A DNA stretch of 64,000 nucleotides from Sinomicrobium kalidii (GTDB lineage Bacteria > Bacteroidota > Bacteroidia > Flavobacteriales > Flavobacteriaceae): positions 4,756,501 through 4,820,500 of the forward strand of contig NZ_CP089211.1 of assembly GCF_021183825.1 (NCBI RefSeq). The letters are read 5' to 3'. Below the pieces are notes generated by a model, which worked only from the letters and a program-made list of their open reading frames with translations, was not told the origin of the DNA and made no database searches. Shown in pieces: positions 36,123 to 44,401 of the stretch (within the stretch, counting starts at the first letter, position 1; every line of letters begins with the position of its first letter). The translations under genes and the position numbers were made by a program.

Positions 36123-36266
36123 AAGACCCGGGTATGGGAGAATAGAATTAAAGACCTACTACAGGGGGACCGGAATCCAAAATCCGTACTCCTGAGATCT
36201 GTGGAACGAAAAAGGGGAAGCCGAAAACCTTTAACAGAGTAGGTATAACTTTAAATATCTCTTATC

Positions 36267-36440
36267 ATGAAAAAATCTTTAAAAAACTTGCAACTGAAAA
36301 AAGAGGTTGTAAGTAACCTGAGCGCAAAAGGAGTTAAAGGTGGAGCCGTTACCGACGGTACGATCTGCCAGGACACTATGTACTGCCCCACTAACGGGCC
36401 GTTAAATACATGCCCCCCTCCTGGAATGCAATGTTATTAA
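36267..36440 (+). CDS. Class I lanthipeptide precursor (LanA-like), 57 residues
   Basis: The leader has the Bacteroidota lanthipeptide pattern L-x-L-x-K-x-x-V-x-x-L (LQLKKEVVSNL, residues 8 to 18) and ends in a Gly-Gly at residues 25 to 26. The core of about 31 residues has five Thr (29, 32, 37, 42, 48) and four Cys (34, 40, 49, 56), enough for up to four lanthionine-type rings. The end is Pro- and Gly-rich. A terminator follows, then a LanC cyclase gene. The peptide would need Thr dehydration by a LanB-type enzyme, which is not in the window. It is too short to be seen by many gene finders. Confidence 0.8.
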   Translation: MKKSLKNLQLKKEVVSNLSAKGVKGGAVTDGTICQDTMYCPTNGPLNTCPPPGMQCY

Positions 36441-36456
36441 AAAAATGAACCTGTAG

Positions 36457-36505
36457 ACACGGGCTGTGCACTTTCTAAAAAGGTGTTTACAGCCTGTGTT
36501 TTTTG
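36457..36505 (+). terminator. Terminator between the precursor and the LanC gene
   Basis: An 11-bp stem (36457 to 36467 with 36489 to 36499, one G-T pair) is followed by six T. It may let the peptide be made in excess over the enzyme. Confidence 0.7.
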
Positions 36506-36540
36506 TTTAATATAGTTACTGATCCACCCCTGAGAACTGT

Positions 36541-36548
36541 TATCTTTG
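36541..36548 (+). promoter_or_regulatory. -7 box of the LanC gene
   Basis: TATCTTTG matches TAnnTTTG. It ends eight bases before the ATG, so the transcript would have an almost absent leader. No clear -33 box is seen. Confidence 0.4.
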
Positions 36549-36555
36549 AACTGCC

Positions 36556-37773
36556 ATGAACATACAGGAAGCCTCTTTATTCAAAAAACTGGAAGAAATA
36601 AGTAAGGTACTGGAAAAGGAATATCCCGGGACCGAAGATGTAGGGGTGTTGTCCGGTATATCTGGAATGGCCCTTTTCGCATTTTATTATTCCCGGTTTA
36701 CGGGTAAAGAACGGTATGCCGACTTAGGATCGGAAATATTGTCGCTGGTCTTCGAAAGGATCAATAACGGCTACACGATGCATACTTTCTGTGCGGGTAT
36801 ACCCGGAGCGCTGTGGAGTATGGAACTATTGCGGGAAGAAGGGTTCATAGACATAGACCACGATACCCTTCTCCGGGATTTCGACGACTTTCTTTCCGGT
36901 AGTATAAAACGCTATAAAGACATCAATTTTTACGACTTTTTACACGGCGTACTGGGCATAGGCTATTATTTTCTGAAACGCTACCGGAACACGGGGTCCG
37001 AAACGCTAAAAAAACGTTACAGGGAAGAGTTGTCCGGGATAATCAAGTTGCTCGGTGACCGGGCAGAAAGAGAAGGGGAAACCTGTAAATGGGAATCTTT
37101 TCTGATACGCGATGAAGGGCTAAAAGGCTATAACCTGAGCTTATCCCACGGAATGTCCGGTATAGTCAGTTTTTTATCGCGATTACTTGTTCACCCCGAT
37201 TTTTATACGGAAGTAAGGCCTGTTCTGGAAGGTGCTGTCGGTTATATTGTGCAGTGGGAAAACACGGCTGCGGGTTCGTCCGTTTTCCCGGGCTGGATTA
37301 CATCGGCAGGAGAAAAGAGTGAAAAAGTGAGGTTAGGCTGGTGCTATGGCGATCTCGGGACCGCACTCTCCCTCTGGCACGCCGGAAGTGCACTGAAGGA
37401 CGATGTATTGTGTGAAAAGGCAGTGCAGGTGTTGAAACATACCACGAAGCGAAGGGATACGGAAGAAGCCGGGGTAAAGGATGCCGGGCTGTGTCACGGG
37501 ATATTTGGCATCATGCACATATATCGTTACATGTACAGGCAGACCGGAGAAAAGGAATTTGCCGAAGCTGCCCGGTTCTGGCAGGAAAAAGGATTGTCAG
37601 CAGACATCCATGAAAAAGGATATGCGGGCTATATGCAATGGCGCGGAGGCGACATATCGGGATGGCGGGCAGAGGCCAACCTTCTGGAAGGCGTGGCTGG
37701 TATAGGCCTGGCCATTATGGCGGAATTGTCGCCCGACTATACCAAATGGAACGAATGTCTGTTGATAGGCTGA
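36556..37773 (+). CDS. LanC-like lanthionine synthetase (cyclase)
   Basis: This 405-residue protein has the LanC alpha-barrel repeats and all three zinc ligands: Cys263 in LGWCYGD, and Cys313-His314 in GLCHGIFG. The LSHGMSG and CAGIPGALW repeats fit the NisC fold. LanC adds Cys thiols to dehydrated Ser/Thr to make lanthionine rings. The precursor gene is 115 bases upstream. No dehydratase (LanB) or transporter is in the window, so these would act from another locus. The gene is convergent with the next one, 6 bases apart. Confidence 0.88.
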   Translation: MNIQEASLFKKLEEISKVLEKEYPGTEDVGVLSGISGMALFAFYYSRFTGKERYADLGSEILSLVFERINNGYTMHTFCAGIPGALWSMELLREEGFIDIDHDTLLRDFDDFLSGSIKRYKDINFYDFLHGVLGIGYYFLKRYRNTGSETLKKRYREELSGIIKLLGDRAEREGETCKWESFLIRDEGLKGYNLSLSHGMSGIVSFLSRLLVHPDFYTEVRPVLEGAVGYIVQWENTAAGSSVFPGWITSAGEKSEKVRLGWCYGDLGTALSLWHAGSALKDDVLCEKAVQVLKHTTKRRDTEEAGVKDAGLCHGIFGIMHIYRYMYRQTGEKEFAEAARFWQEKGLSADIHEKGYAGYMQWRGGDISGWRAEANLLEGVAGIGLAIMAELSPDYTKWNECLLIG

Positions 37774-37779
37774 TACCGG

Positions 37780-38871
37780 TTAATGCAAATCGATCATGTG
37801 CGTGGCCGAGCTATCGGGCATTGACCATTTTCCTTTCAGGTGAAATGAAGAAACCGGTTTCAGGCGAAAAATACCGGCGGTAGTGCGGTGATTTTTGCCC
37901 ATTTCCCGGAACTCATAAGATCCGTCCTGATGTTTTAAGGCCTGCAAATCAATTTTCCTGGCCGGGTTGTCATAAAAACAAAATGCCCTTACCAGACCAT
38001 CATCATAAATTTTTTCTACAAAAAGGTGTATTGCGTGTTGTTCGTCTATTTTTCCCTGGTATAGTCCTATGTGCATGTTCTTTTCCTCTTTTTTTGTGTT
38101 GTATTCCGAAGAGGCCGTCAGCAGGTATTGGCCGTAATTGTTCAGAAAGGGCTTTAACCGGGAAAGGTCAAATTCATTTTCAAAATCCCCGGGGTCATCA
38201 TACGCAGCACCGGTATGGGAAGCACAGCGTCTGCGTATTATTTTCAGGGAGCTGTTGGTGAGCAGCAATTCGTCATATTTCAGCTTGTCGTTTTTTATGG
38301 AGGACAGACAATCGCTATAGATGGTGTATTGTTCCGCAGCAACCCGGTTTGTGGTATCCAGGGATGCGAGGAAACGGTCTATCCGGTCGGTTCTTTGTTT
38401 TATCACCAGTTGTTGTAATTCCTGAAGCCCTTTTCGGGTAAACAAATCTTCCAGGTTTATCGGCTGCCCGCTCTTTGCGTCAAAATTCTGAATTATGGAG
38501 AAGGAGGAAAGAGATGTTCCGGAATACTTTCCGATAATATCCATAGAAATATACCTTGTATTGTTGGCATAGACCAGGTAGTTCAGCATAGTTACTCCCT
38601 GTGGCGAACCTTTTCGGGGCCATATACGTTCAAAAGGGGACCGGTTGAATTTCCCGGGCAGGGTTTCCAGGATGGTACCGTGAAGCCAGGTATTGATCCT
38701 TCGGGCGGCATCGGTACGATCAGTGATAAGCGGAAAGCTGAAATATTCCTTGTTAACGGGGTGTATACCCTGAAGGGAACTGACAGAAAAATGCTGGGCA
38801 TTGCCAAAATTATGCCAGGCGAGGACAAGGCATATAATAAAAAATGAAAAGCGAGTAGTTTTTTTCATCAT
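37780..38871 (-). CDS. Secreted protein with DUF3298-like region
   Basis: This 363-residue protein has a signal peptide (ending GNAQ). Around residues 128 to 146, IIQNFDAKSGQPINLEDLF is the typical strand-turn of DUF3298/RsiV-type proteins (NFD-x-K-T-G-x-x-I-x-L-x-D-L-F). The rest is unassigned. A -7 box TATATTTG on the minus strand (39031 to 39024) may start its transcript about 150 bases upstream. It is convergent with the LanC gene. Confidence 0.6.
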   Translation of the reverse strand: MMKKTTRFSFFIICLVLAWHNFGNAQHFSVSSLQGIHPVNKEYFSFPLITDRTDAARRINTWLHGTILETLPGKFNRSPFERIWPRKGSPQGVTMLNYLVYANNTRYISMDIIGKYSGTSLSSFSIIQNFDAKSGQPINLEDLFTRKGLQELQQLVIKQRTDRIDRFLASLDTTNRVAAEQYTIYSDCLSSIKNDKLKYDELLLTNSSLKIIRRRCASHTGAAYDDPGDFENEFDLSRLKPFLNNYGQYLLTASSEYNTKKEEKNMHIGLYQGKIDEQHAIHLFVEKIYDDGLVRAFCFYDNPARKIDLQALKHQDGSYEFREMGKNHRTTAGIFRLKPVSSFHLKGKWSMPDSSATHMIDLH

Positions 38872-39145
38872 ATAAAAAAATTAGGAACAAGGCGCTTAAC
38901 GGAAAAAACTATCCTGTTTCCATGGTGCTCACCTGTTCGGGATTACAAACTTATATATCAGGAAAATGCAATTTGTAAAAAGAATGTTTCCTTTTTATCA
39001 AATTTTTAAAGTAGGGGGGAGCACAAATATAAGCATGCTTTCGGAAATATCGGCCTTAAAGTTGTGGACTATTTTTCCACTGGCAGACATGAGAATTATT
39101 TCTGTATAAAAAGCTTACCAGGTACTATTGATTTTAAGTACACAA

Positions 39146-39703
39146 CTACGTCGTAATATATTCGTGACCCTTGTTGTGAAGGGCTACTTCATCCAGTGTA
39201 AGCAACAGGTCCGTATGAAGATCGGTTATTTGTCTTTTTTCCTCATTATAAAGCCAGCCGAATATATTCACAAGCACACCTTCCCGAAAGGCTTCCCGGA
39301 CGGCTTTGAGCTTACATAGCCGGAGTGCTTTTTCCATGACCTGTAATTCGGCAATATTACCGGACCAACGGGCGGATGTATTGTGTTTGGCATGACGTTC
39401 TGCGTAAGCTTGCCATAAACTATATCCCCATCCGGGTATACTCAAACACGAAGGTGAGCGCAGATCTCCGGAAAAAGGAACAGGAGTATTGACAATAATG
39501 ATATAGCGAATGTTGAAGGCATTTAAAAGCTTGTGAAGTTCTTTAAAGCTGAATGTTTTACCAGCGCATACAAGTTGATCTGAAATGAGGTCTACAAACA
39601 GGACCTCACCTGTTAGGGAACCTGCCAATGCCTTGAAACCTGGAGAGTTTTCTTTTTGAAGTGAATGGTTGAACCAGGCGAATATGTTTTGATAACGTTT
39701 CAT
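39146..39703 (-). CDS. Degenerate beta-carbonic anhydrase homologue without zinc ligands
   Basis: This 185-residue protein aligns by eye with beta-class carbonic anhydrases over most of its length. GEVLFVDLISDQLV corresponds to the GELFVHRNVANLV strand, IRYIIIVNTPVPFSG to the HIIICGHYGCGG strand, and ELQVMEKALRLCKL plus NIFGWLYNEEKRQITDL to the C-terminal LNV-x-EQV and HGWVYDI-x-DL part. The segment with the first zinc Cys and Asp is missing, and the H-x2-C pair is replaced by Pro, Val and Phe, so no zinc can bind there. The frame is intact. It lies 84 bases after the SOD gene. A non-enzymatic role is inferred. Confidence 0.65.
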   Translation of the reverse strand: MKRYQNIFAWFNHSLQKENSPGFKALAGSLTGEVLFVDLISDQLVCAGKTFSFKELHKLLNAFNIRYIIIVNTPVPFSGDLRSPSCLSIPGWGYSLWQAYAERHAKHNTSARWSGNIAELQVMEKALRLCKLKAVREAFREGVLVNIFGWLYNEEKRQITDLHTDLLLTLDEVALHNKGHEYITT

Positions 39704-39787
39704 GGAAAAAGAGATTAATTTTAAAAACCCGTTGCAGGTCTGTCAGAAACAGTAAAATCCGGAGCCCGGCCGGCGGAAAGGAAAGCA

Positions 39788-40396
39788 TCAGAGATTTTCT
39801 GTGTATCTTTTTTCTACTTCTTTCCAGTTGATAACATGCCAGAACGCTTCAATATATTCCGGTCGCTTGTTCCGGTATTTCAGATAATAGGCATGTTCCC
39901 AGACATCGATACCCAGAAGCGGGGTACCTTTTTCTTCTGCCACATCCATCAAAGGGTTATCCTGATTGGGGGTGGAAGATACTTTGAGTTCCCTGTCGGC
40001 AGTGAGTATCAGCCATGCCCATCCTGAGCCGAAGCGCGAAGCTGCTGCTTTGTGGAAAGCAGCTTTATAAGACTCAAAAGAACCAAAGTTCCGGTCTATG
40101 GCCTTGGCGAGTTCACCCGAGGGTTTCCCCCCGCCGTCGGGAGATAGTATTTTCCAGAATAAACTGTGATTGTAATGTCCCCCGGCATTATTCCTGATAC
40201 CGGCGGGAAGTGTGGAAATGGTTTTAAAAAGGTCTTCCAGCTTTTCGGGCACGATACCGGCATCCTTAAGGGCGGTATTTAATTTGTTAACATAACCTGC
40301 ATGGTGTTTCAAATGGTGAATCTCCATGGTTTCCGTGTCTATGTAAGGGAGCATTGCATCATATCCGTATGCCGGTTCCGGTAGTTGGTATTGCAT
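39788..40396 (-). CDS. Cytosolic Fe/Mn superoxide dismutase
   Basis: This 202-residue SOD has no signal peptide. The metal ligands are His in MEIHHLKHHAG, His in GGHYNHSLFW, and Asp and His in DVWEHAYY. It is a close paralogue of the exported one at 35338. Its promoter faces that of the SufR-like regulator across a perfect palindrome, so the regulator may repress or activate it. Fe or Mn use cannot be decided by eye. Confidence 0.9.
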   Translation of the reverse strand: MQYQLPEPAYGYDAMLPYIDTETMEIHHLKHHAGYVNKLNTALKDAGIVPEKLEDLFKTISTLPAGIRNNAGGHYNHSLFWKILSPDGGGKPSGELAKAIDRNFGSFESYKAAFHKAAASRFGSGWAWLILTADRELKVSSTPNQDNPLMDVAEEKGTPLLGIDVWEHAYYLKYRNKRPEYIEAFWHVINWKEVEKRYTENL

Positions 40397-40435
40397 AATT
40401 TTGTTATTTTGAATAAATGAACGTTATTTCCAATA

Positions 40436-40466
40436 CAAATATAATATATTTGCATATTAAACCAAA
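40436..40466 (-). promoter_or_regulatory. SOD promoter with a palindrome shared with the divergent regulator
   Basis: On the minus strand, TTTG (40466 to 40463), 19 bases, then TATATTTG (40443 to 40436) is an exact Bacteroidota consensus promoter. The plus-strand -7 box TATATTTG (40445 to 40452) faces it, so CAAATATAATATATTTG (40436 to 40452) is a 17-base perfect palindrome covering both boxes. Confidence 0.7.
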
Positions 40467-40483
40467 TAAATACTTTGTTTATT

Positions 40484-41107
40484 ATGAATAATGAGCTGTC
40501 GGAAAATGAGAAAGTGATCCGGATACTTAAAAATCAGGGACCTAAGAACCTGAAAAAACTTTCCGCAACTTTGGGAATCACTACCGAAGGTGTGCGGTTT
40601 CAGCTATTGAAGCTCTCTAATGAAGGTTTGGTAAAGTCTGAAAGCGTATCCAGGGGGAGAGGACGTCCGCAGCAAATATGGTCACTCACGGAGAAGGGCC
40701 ACTCCAGGTTTCCGGATAAACATGCGCACCTTACCGTAAAACTCATACAGTCCGTACGTGATAGCCTTGGGGAAGAAGCGCTGGAAAAGATCATAATTTC
40801 GACAGGAAAAGACAATACCAAAAAATACATGAACCGCATGCAATATGCTAAAAACCTCGAAGAGCGGATCAGCATACTGGCCAATATCCGTGAGGAAGAA
40901 GGGTATATGGCCCAATACGAAAAGACCGACGAAGGTTACCTGCTGACAGAAAATCACTGCCCCATTTGTGAAGCAGCCAAAACCTGTCAGGGCTTTTGCA
41001 GCACCGAGCTTGAAACTTTTAAAACGGTCCTCGGTGATGATGTTACCGTAAAACGTATAGACCATATCCTTGCCGGGGCACGAAGGTGTGCTTACCTGAT
41101 AAAATAA
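40484..41107 (+). CDS. SufR-like (COG2345) transcriptional regulator
   Basis: From the ATG at 40484 this 207-residue protein has a winged helix-turn-helix (about residues 8 to 72, with VRFQLLKLSNEGLV and GRGRPQQIW) and a C-terminal Cys-rich sensor with Cys159, 162, 168, 172 and 202 (in NHCPIC, CQGFC and RRCAY). SufR-type regulators of this form bind an Fe-S cluster and sense iron or oxidative state. The divergent SOD gene and the shared palindrome point to it as its target. A TTG start at 40475 is less likely. Confidence 0.8.
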   Translation: MNNELSENEKVIRILKNQGPKNLKKLSATLGITTEGVRFQLLKLSNEGLVKSESVSRGRGRPQQIWSLTEKGHSRFPDKHAHLTVKLIQSVRDSLGEEALEKIIISTGKDNTKKYMNRMQYAKNLEERISILANIREEEGYMAQYEKTDEGYLLTENHCPICEAAKTCQGFCSTELETFKTVLGDDVTVKRIDHILAGARRCAYLIK

Positions 41108-41224
41108 CCTCCGGGATTGATTTGCAGCCGGGAAAATAGTCCGGGGATAAAAAAGGTAAAACTGTTTGTCCCCTTTGCAGAAGGGCGATCGTCATTAGGG
41201 TAGAAACATTAAAAATATACAGTG

Positions 41225-41566
41225 ATGAAAGAATTCGTATTGATTTTCAGGAACACTACCGATCCGCATGCCAACCCGTCTTCCGAACAGTTAGAGGCAC
41301 GAATGAACTGGCTGGGGAGTGTTGCTGCCCGGAACAAGCTTGCCGACAAGGGAAACCGCCTTTCGGCCCGGGAAGCCAAAACCGTAAAGCCGGATAATGT
41401 TATTACAGATGGCCCTTATACCGAGATCAAGGAATTTATAAGCGGTTTTATGATCGTGAAAACGGCCACTATTGATGAAGCCGTTGAGCTGGCCCGTAGC
41501 AACCCCATTCTCAAGGCCGGAGGAAATGTGGAAGTCAGGGAAGTGCTTACGTTCAATAACGACTGA
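41225..41566 (+). CDS. YCII/DGPF-type partner protein of the ECF sigma factor
   Basis: This 113-residue protein is of the YCII/DGPF type that is found next to ECF42 sigma factors. The motif reads TDGPYTE, a Tyr instead of Phe in the D-G-P-F signature. I chose the ATG at 41225 over the GTG three bases before. It is separated by 5 bases from the sigma factor gene, so both are made together. Confidence 0.8.
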   Translation: MKEFVLIFRNTTDPHANPSSEQLEARMNWLGSVAARNKLADKGNRLSAREAKTVKPDNVITDGPYTEIKEFISGFMIVKTATIDEAVELARSNPILKAGGNVEVREVLTFNND

Positions 41567-41571
41567 TACTG

Positions 41572-42813
41572 ATGCCGGACAAAACGGACAGTCATAAAAC
41601 GCTTTTGCCTCACCTGTTTCGCCTGGAATATACCAAGATGACGGCCGTGTTGTGCCGTCATTTTGGTTTGGACCATATGGAGACTGCCGAAGATATTGTC
41701 AGCGAAACCTTTTTAAAAGCTGCGGAAACCTGGGGTGAAAAAGGAGTTCCCGAAAACCCCGAAGGGTGGTTATATACCGTGGCAACCAACAAGGCAAGGG
41801 ACTATTTAAGGCGGCTTACCGTTTTTGAAAATAAGATCAAAAAGACCGTCGAACCCTTTGCGACGGATCCGGAAGCGATAAATTTTACCGATCAGGTCAT
41901 TGCAGACAGCCAGCTGGCCATGATATTTGCGGTTTGTAACCCGGCCAATTCGACCGAAGCACAGATATGCCTGGCACTTCAGGTGCTGTGCGGATTTAGT
42001 GTGGAAGAAATAGCCAATGCTTTCCTTACCAAAAAGGAAACTGTGAAAAAACGGCTGTTTCGGGCCAGGAATAAACTCCGAAGCAAAACCTTCCATATAA
42101 AACAACCGGGAGAAGCTGCCATACGATCACGTTTGGATACCGTATTGAGAACATTGTACCTTTTGTTCAATGAAGGTTATTTTTCCAGAACGGGCAATCA
42201 GCTAATACGCAAGGACCTGTGCTCAGAGGCTGTCCGGCTTACCCTGATCCTTACCGAAAACCCGGAGACCGATACCCCCGATGCTAATGCCTTACTGGCT
42301 CTTATGTGTTTTCAGAGCTCCAGGCTGGATGCCAGGACAGACAATGCCGGCAAAACCGTACTGTTTGAAGAACAGAACAAAGCGGAATGGGACCGGGAGC
42401 TTATACAAAGGGGGAACTATTACCTGGTACAGGCCTGTTCGGGGAATACGGTTTCCAAATATCATCTGGAAGCCGGTATTGCATACTGGCATACAACCCC
42501 CACGGATAAAAACAAATGGCATCATATCCTGCAATTATACAACAAGCTCGTACTGATCGAGTATTCCCCGGCAACGGTCCTGAACAGGGCTTTTGCCTAT
42601 GCCCGGGTTCACGGTGAAAGAGCGGGGATAACAGAAGCGGAAAAACTGGAACTGGAAGAAAACAGCCATTACCATTCCCTGCTGGGACATTTGTATACTT
42701 CAATAGACAAGAGCCGGGCCGTAATACATTATACAAGGGCAATAGCCCTGAGCAAGTCCGAGGGGGAAAAAGAGGTGCTGAAGCACAAAAGGACAATACT
42801 CACTTCCGGGTAG
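41572..42813 (+). CDS. ECF42-type RNA polymerase sigma factor
   Basis: This 413-residue protein has sigma region 2 (AEDIVSETFLKAAETW and GWLYTVATNKARDYLRR) and region 4 (QVLCGFSVEEIANAFLTKKETVKKRLFRARNKL). A long C-terminal extension of about 230 residues with TPR-like helices (HYHSLLGHLYTSIDKSRAVIHYTRAIAL) then follows. This length and the DGPF-type neighbour are the marks of ECF42. It has no anti-sigma gene nearby, as usual for the family, so the extension is thought to control it. Confidence 0.85.
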   Translation: MPDKTDSHKTLLPHLFRLEYTKMTAVLCRHFGLDHMETAEDIVSETFLKAAETWGEKGVPENPEGWLYTVATNKARDYLRRLTVFENKIKKTVEPFATDPEAINFTDQVIADSQLAMIFAVCNPANSTEAQICLALQVLCGFSVEEIANAFLTKKETVKKRLFRARNKLRSKTFHIKQPGEAAIRSRLDTVLRTLYLLFNEGYFSRTGNQLIRKDLCSEAVRLTLILTENPETDTPDANALLALMCFQSSRLDARTDNAGKTVLFEEQNKAEWDRELIQRGNYYLVQACSGNTVSKYHLEAGIAYWHTTPTDKNKWHHILQLYNKLVLIEYSPATVLNRAFAYARVHGERAGITEAEKLELEENSHYHSLLGHLYTSIDKSRAVIHYTRAIALSKSEGEKEVLKHKRTILTSG

Positions 42814-43009
42814 CAACACGGAGATCGATTTAAATACCTCTTTATTATACCTGCAGAATAATCTCCTTGATTTTTCCTGTTTTATAATGTAACGCTTTCG
42901 CCCTTTTTGCGTCTTTTAGTATGTGGCAATGCTCAAAAATTTCGCAGAAGGCTGATTTTTTGTATTTTAGATTGCCATCATATTAAGATCAATTAAAACT
43001 TTACTGTAC

Positions 43010-44401
43010 ATGAAACTACAAATTACGTTGTTAATGATGTGCTTATTTTTCATCTCCTGTAAAAATGACAGGGAAACAGATGGAGAGAGCGCTGCCGACA
43101 CGTACACGGTGCCGGTGGAATATTACAAGCTGGATAACGGTCTTAAAGTCATTCTTTCGGAGGATAAGACCGCACCGACGGCTATTGTCGCGGTTTATTA
43201 TAATATCGGATTCAGAATAGAACCGAAAAACAGGACGGGTTTTGCACATTTGTTTGAACACATGATGTTCCAGGGATCTGAAAACCTGGGCAAAATGGAG
43301 TTTATCAATCTGGTGCAAAAGAACGGAGGTGTCCTGAATGGCTCTACCCGTTTCGACTTTACCAATTATTTTGAAATAGTCCCTTCCCATAAGCTGGAAA
43401 CCATGCTGTGGGCGGAAGCAGACCGGATGAAGGGGCTGGACATTACCCAGGAAAACCTGACCAATCAACAGGGTGTGGTCAAAAACGAAGTCAGGGTCAA
43501 TGTGCTCAACCAGCCTTACGGAGGATTTCCCTGGCTGGACATGCCGCAATATGCCAATACCAACTGGTATAATTCCCATAACTTTTACGGGGACCTCGAG
43601 GATCTGGATGCAGCAAACCTCGAAGATGTGGAATCCTTTTTTAATACCTATTATTCACCGAACAATGCCGCCCTCGCTGTGATAGGTGATTTTGACAGGG
43701 AAGAGGTGCGGGGATGGATACAAAAATATTTTGGCAGTATCCCGTCGGCTTCGCTTCCGGAAAAACCGGATATTTCAGAACCCTTGCAGACAGAAGAAAA
43801 ACGCTTTGTCAAAAACGATTCCCTGGCCAATAAACCCGCTATTGCAATAGCCTACAAGATGCCCGAACGCAACACTCCCGAATATTTTGCCATGGGGTTG
43901 CTGGACCAGATACTGGCACAGGGCGATAATGCATTGCTCCGGCAAAAACTGGTAAGTGAAAAAGGATATACTTCCGGTATCAGCGGAGGGATTAATTTTC
44001 TGGGCAATATGTTCAACTATAACGGTCCCATGTTGTGGATGTTCAATTTTACCTATGACAACGGAAAGACGGAAGCGGAGATCGTAGGTGCCGTAGACGA
44101 AGTGATGGACAGTTTAAAGCTGACCATTGACCAGAAGGCACTGGACGGAGCCGTGGTAAAGATGAGGTCTGACCTGTATGATGAACTCGGAGGAACATTT
44201 GGCATGGGAAGGGCCGATCTGTTGTGCAGCTTTGCCCTGTTCGATGACGATCCCGGAAGGATCAATACACTGGAAGAGGAGTTCAGGAAAATAACGCCGG
44301 AGGTCATTCACAAGACCATTGACGATTATCTGCGACCTACCAACAGGACCATACTCAGGGTTAATCCCTTATTAGCTAACGACAAAAATTCCGCGCAATG
44401 A
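43010..44401 (+). CDS. M16 zinc peptidase, catalytic subunit, lipoprotein
   Basis: This 463-residue protein has a lipobox (FISC) and the inverted zinc motif HLFEHMMF (H-x-x-E-H) near residue 80, with the downstream Glu of the family at about residue 155. It is the active half of a PqqL-like M16 pair with the next gene, which overlaps by 4 bases. It probably degrades peptides in the envelope. Confidence 0.88.
   Translation: MKLQITLLMMCLFFISCKNDRETDGESAADTYTVPVEYYKLDNGLKVILSEDKTAPTAIVAVYYNIGFRIEPKNRTGFAHLFEHMMFQGSENLGKMEFINLVQKNGGVLNGSTRFDFTNYFEIVPSHKLETMLWAEADRMKGLDITQENLTNQQGVVKNEVRVNVLNQPYGGFPWLDMPQYANTNWYNSHNFYGDLEDLDAANLEDVESFFNTYYSPNNAALAVIGDFDREEVRGWIQKYFGSIPSASLPEKPDISEPLQTEEKRFVKNDSLANKPAIAIAYKMPERNTPEYFAMGLLDQILAQGDNALLRQKLVSEKGYTSGISGGINFLGNMFNYNGPMLWMFNFTYDNGKTEAEIVGAVDEVMDSLKLTIDQKALDGAVVKMRSDLYDELGGTFGMGRADLLCSFALFDDDPGRINTLEEEFRKITPEVIHKTIDDYLRPTNRTILRVNPLLANDKNSAQ

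Noticed and set aside
39146..39703. Pseudogene of a carbonic anhydrase
   Set aside because: The frame is intact over 185 codons with a normal start and stop and a conserved C-terminal part, so loss of the zinc site looks like a change of function and not decay.
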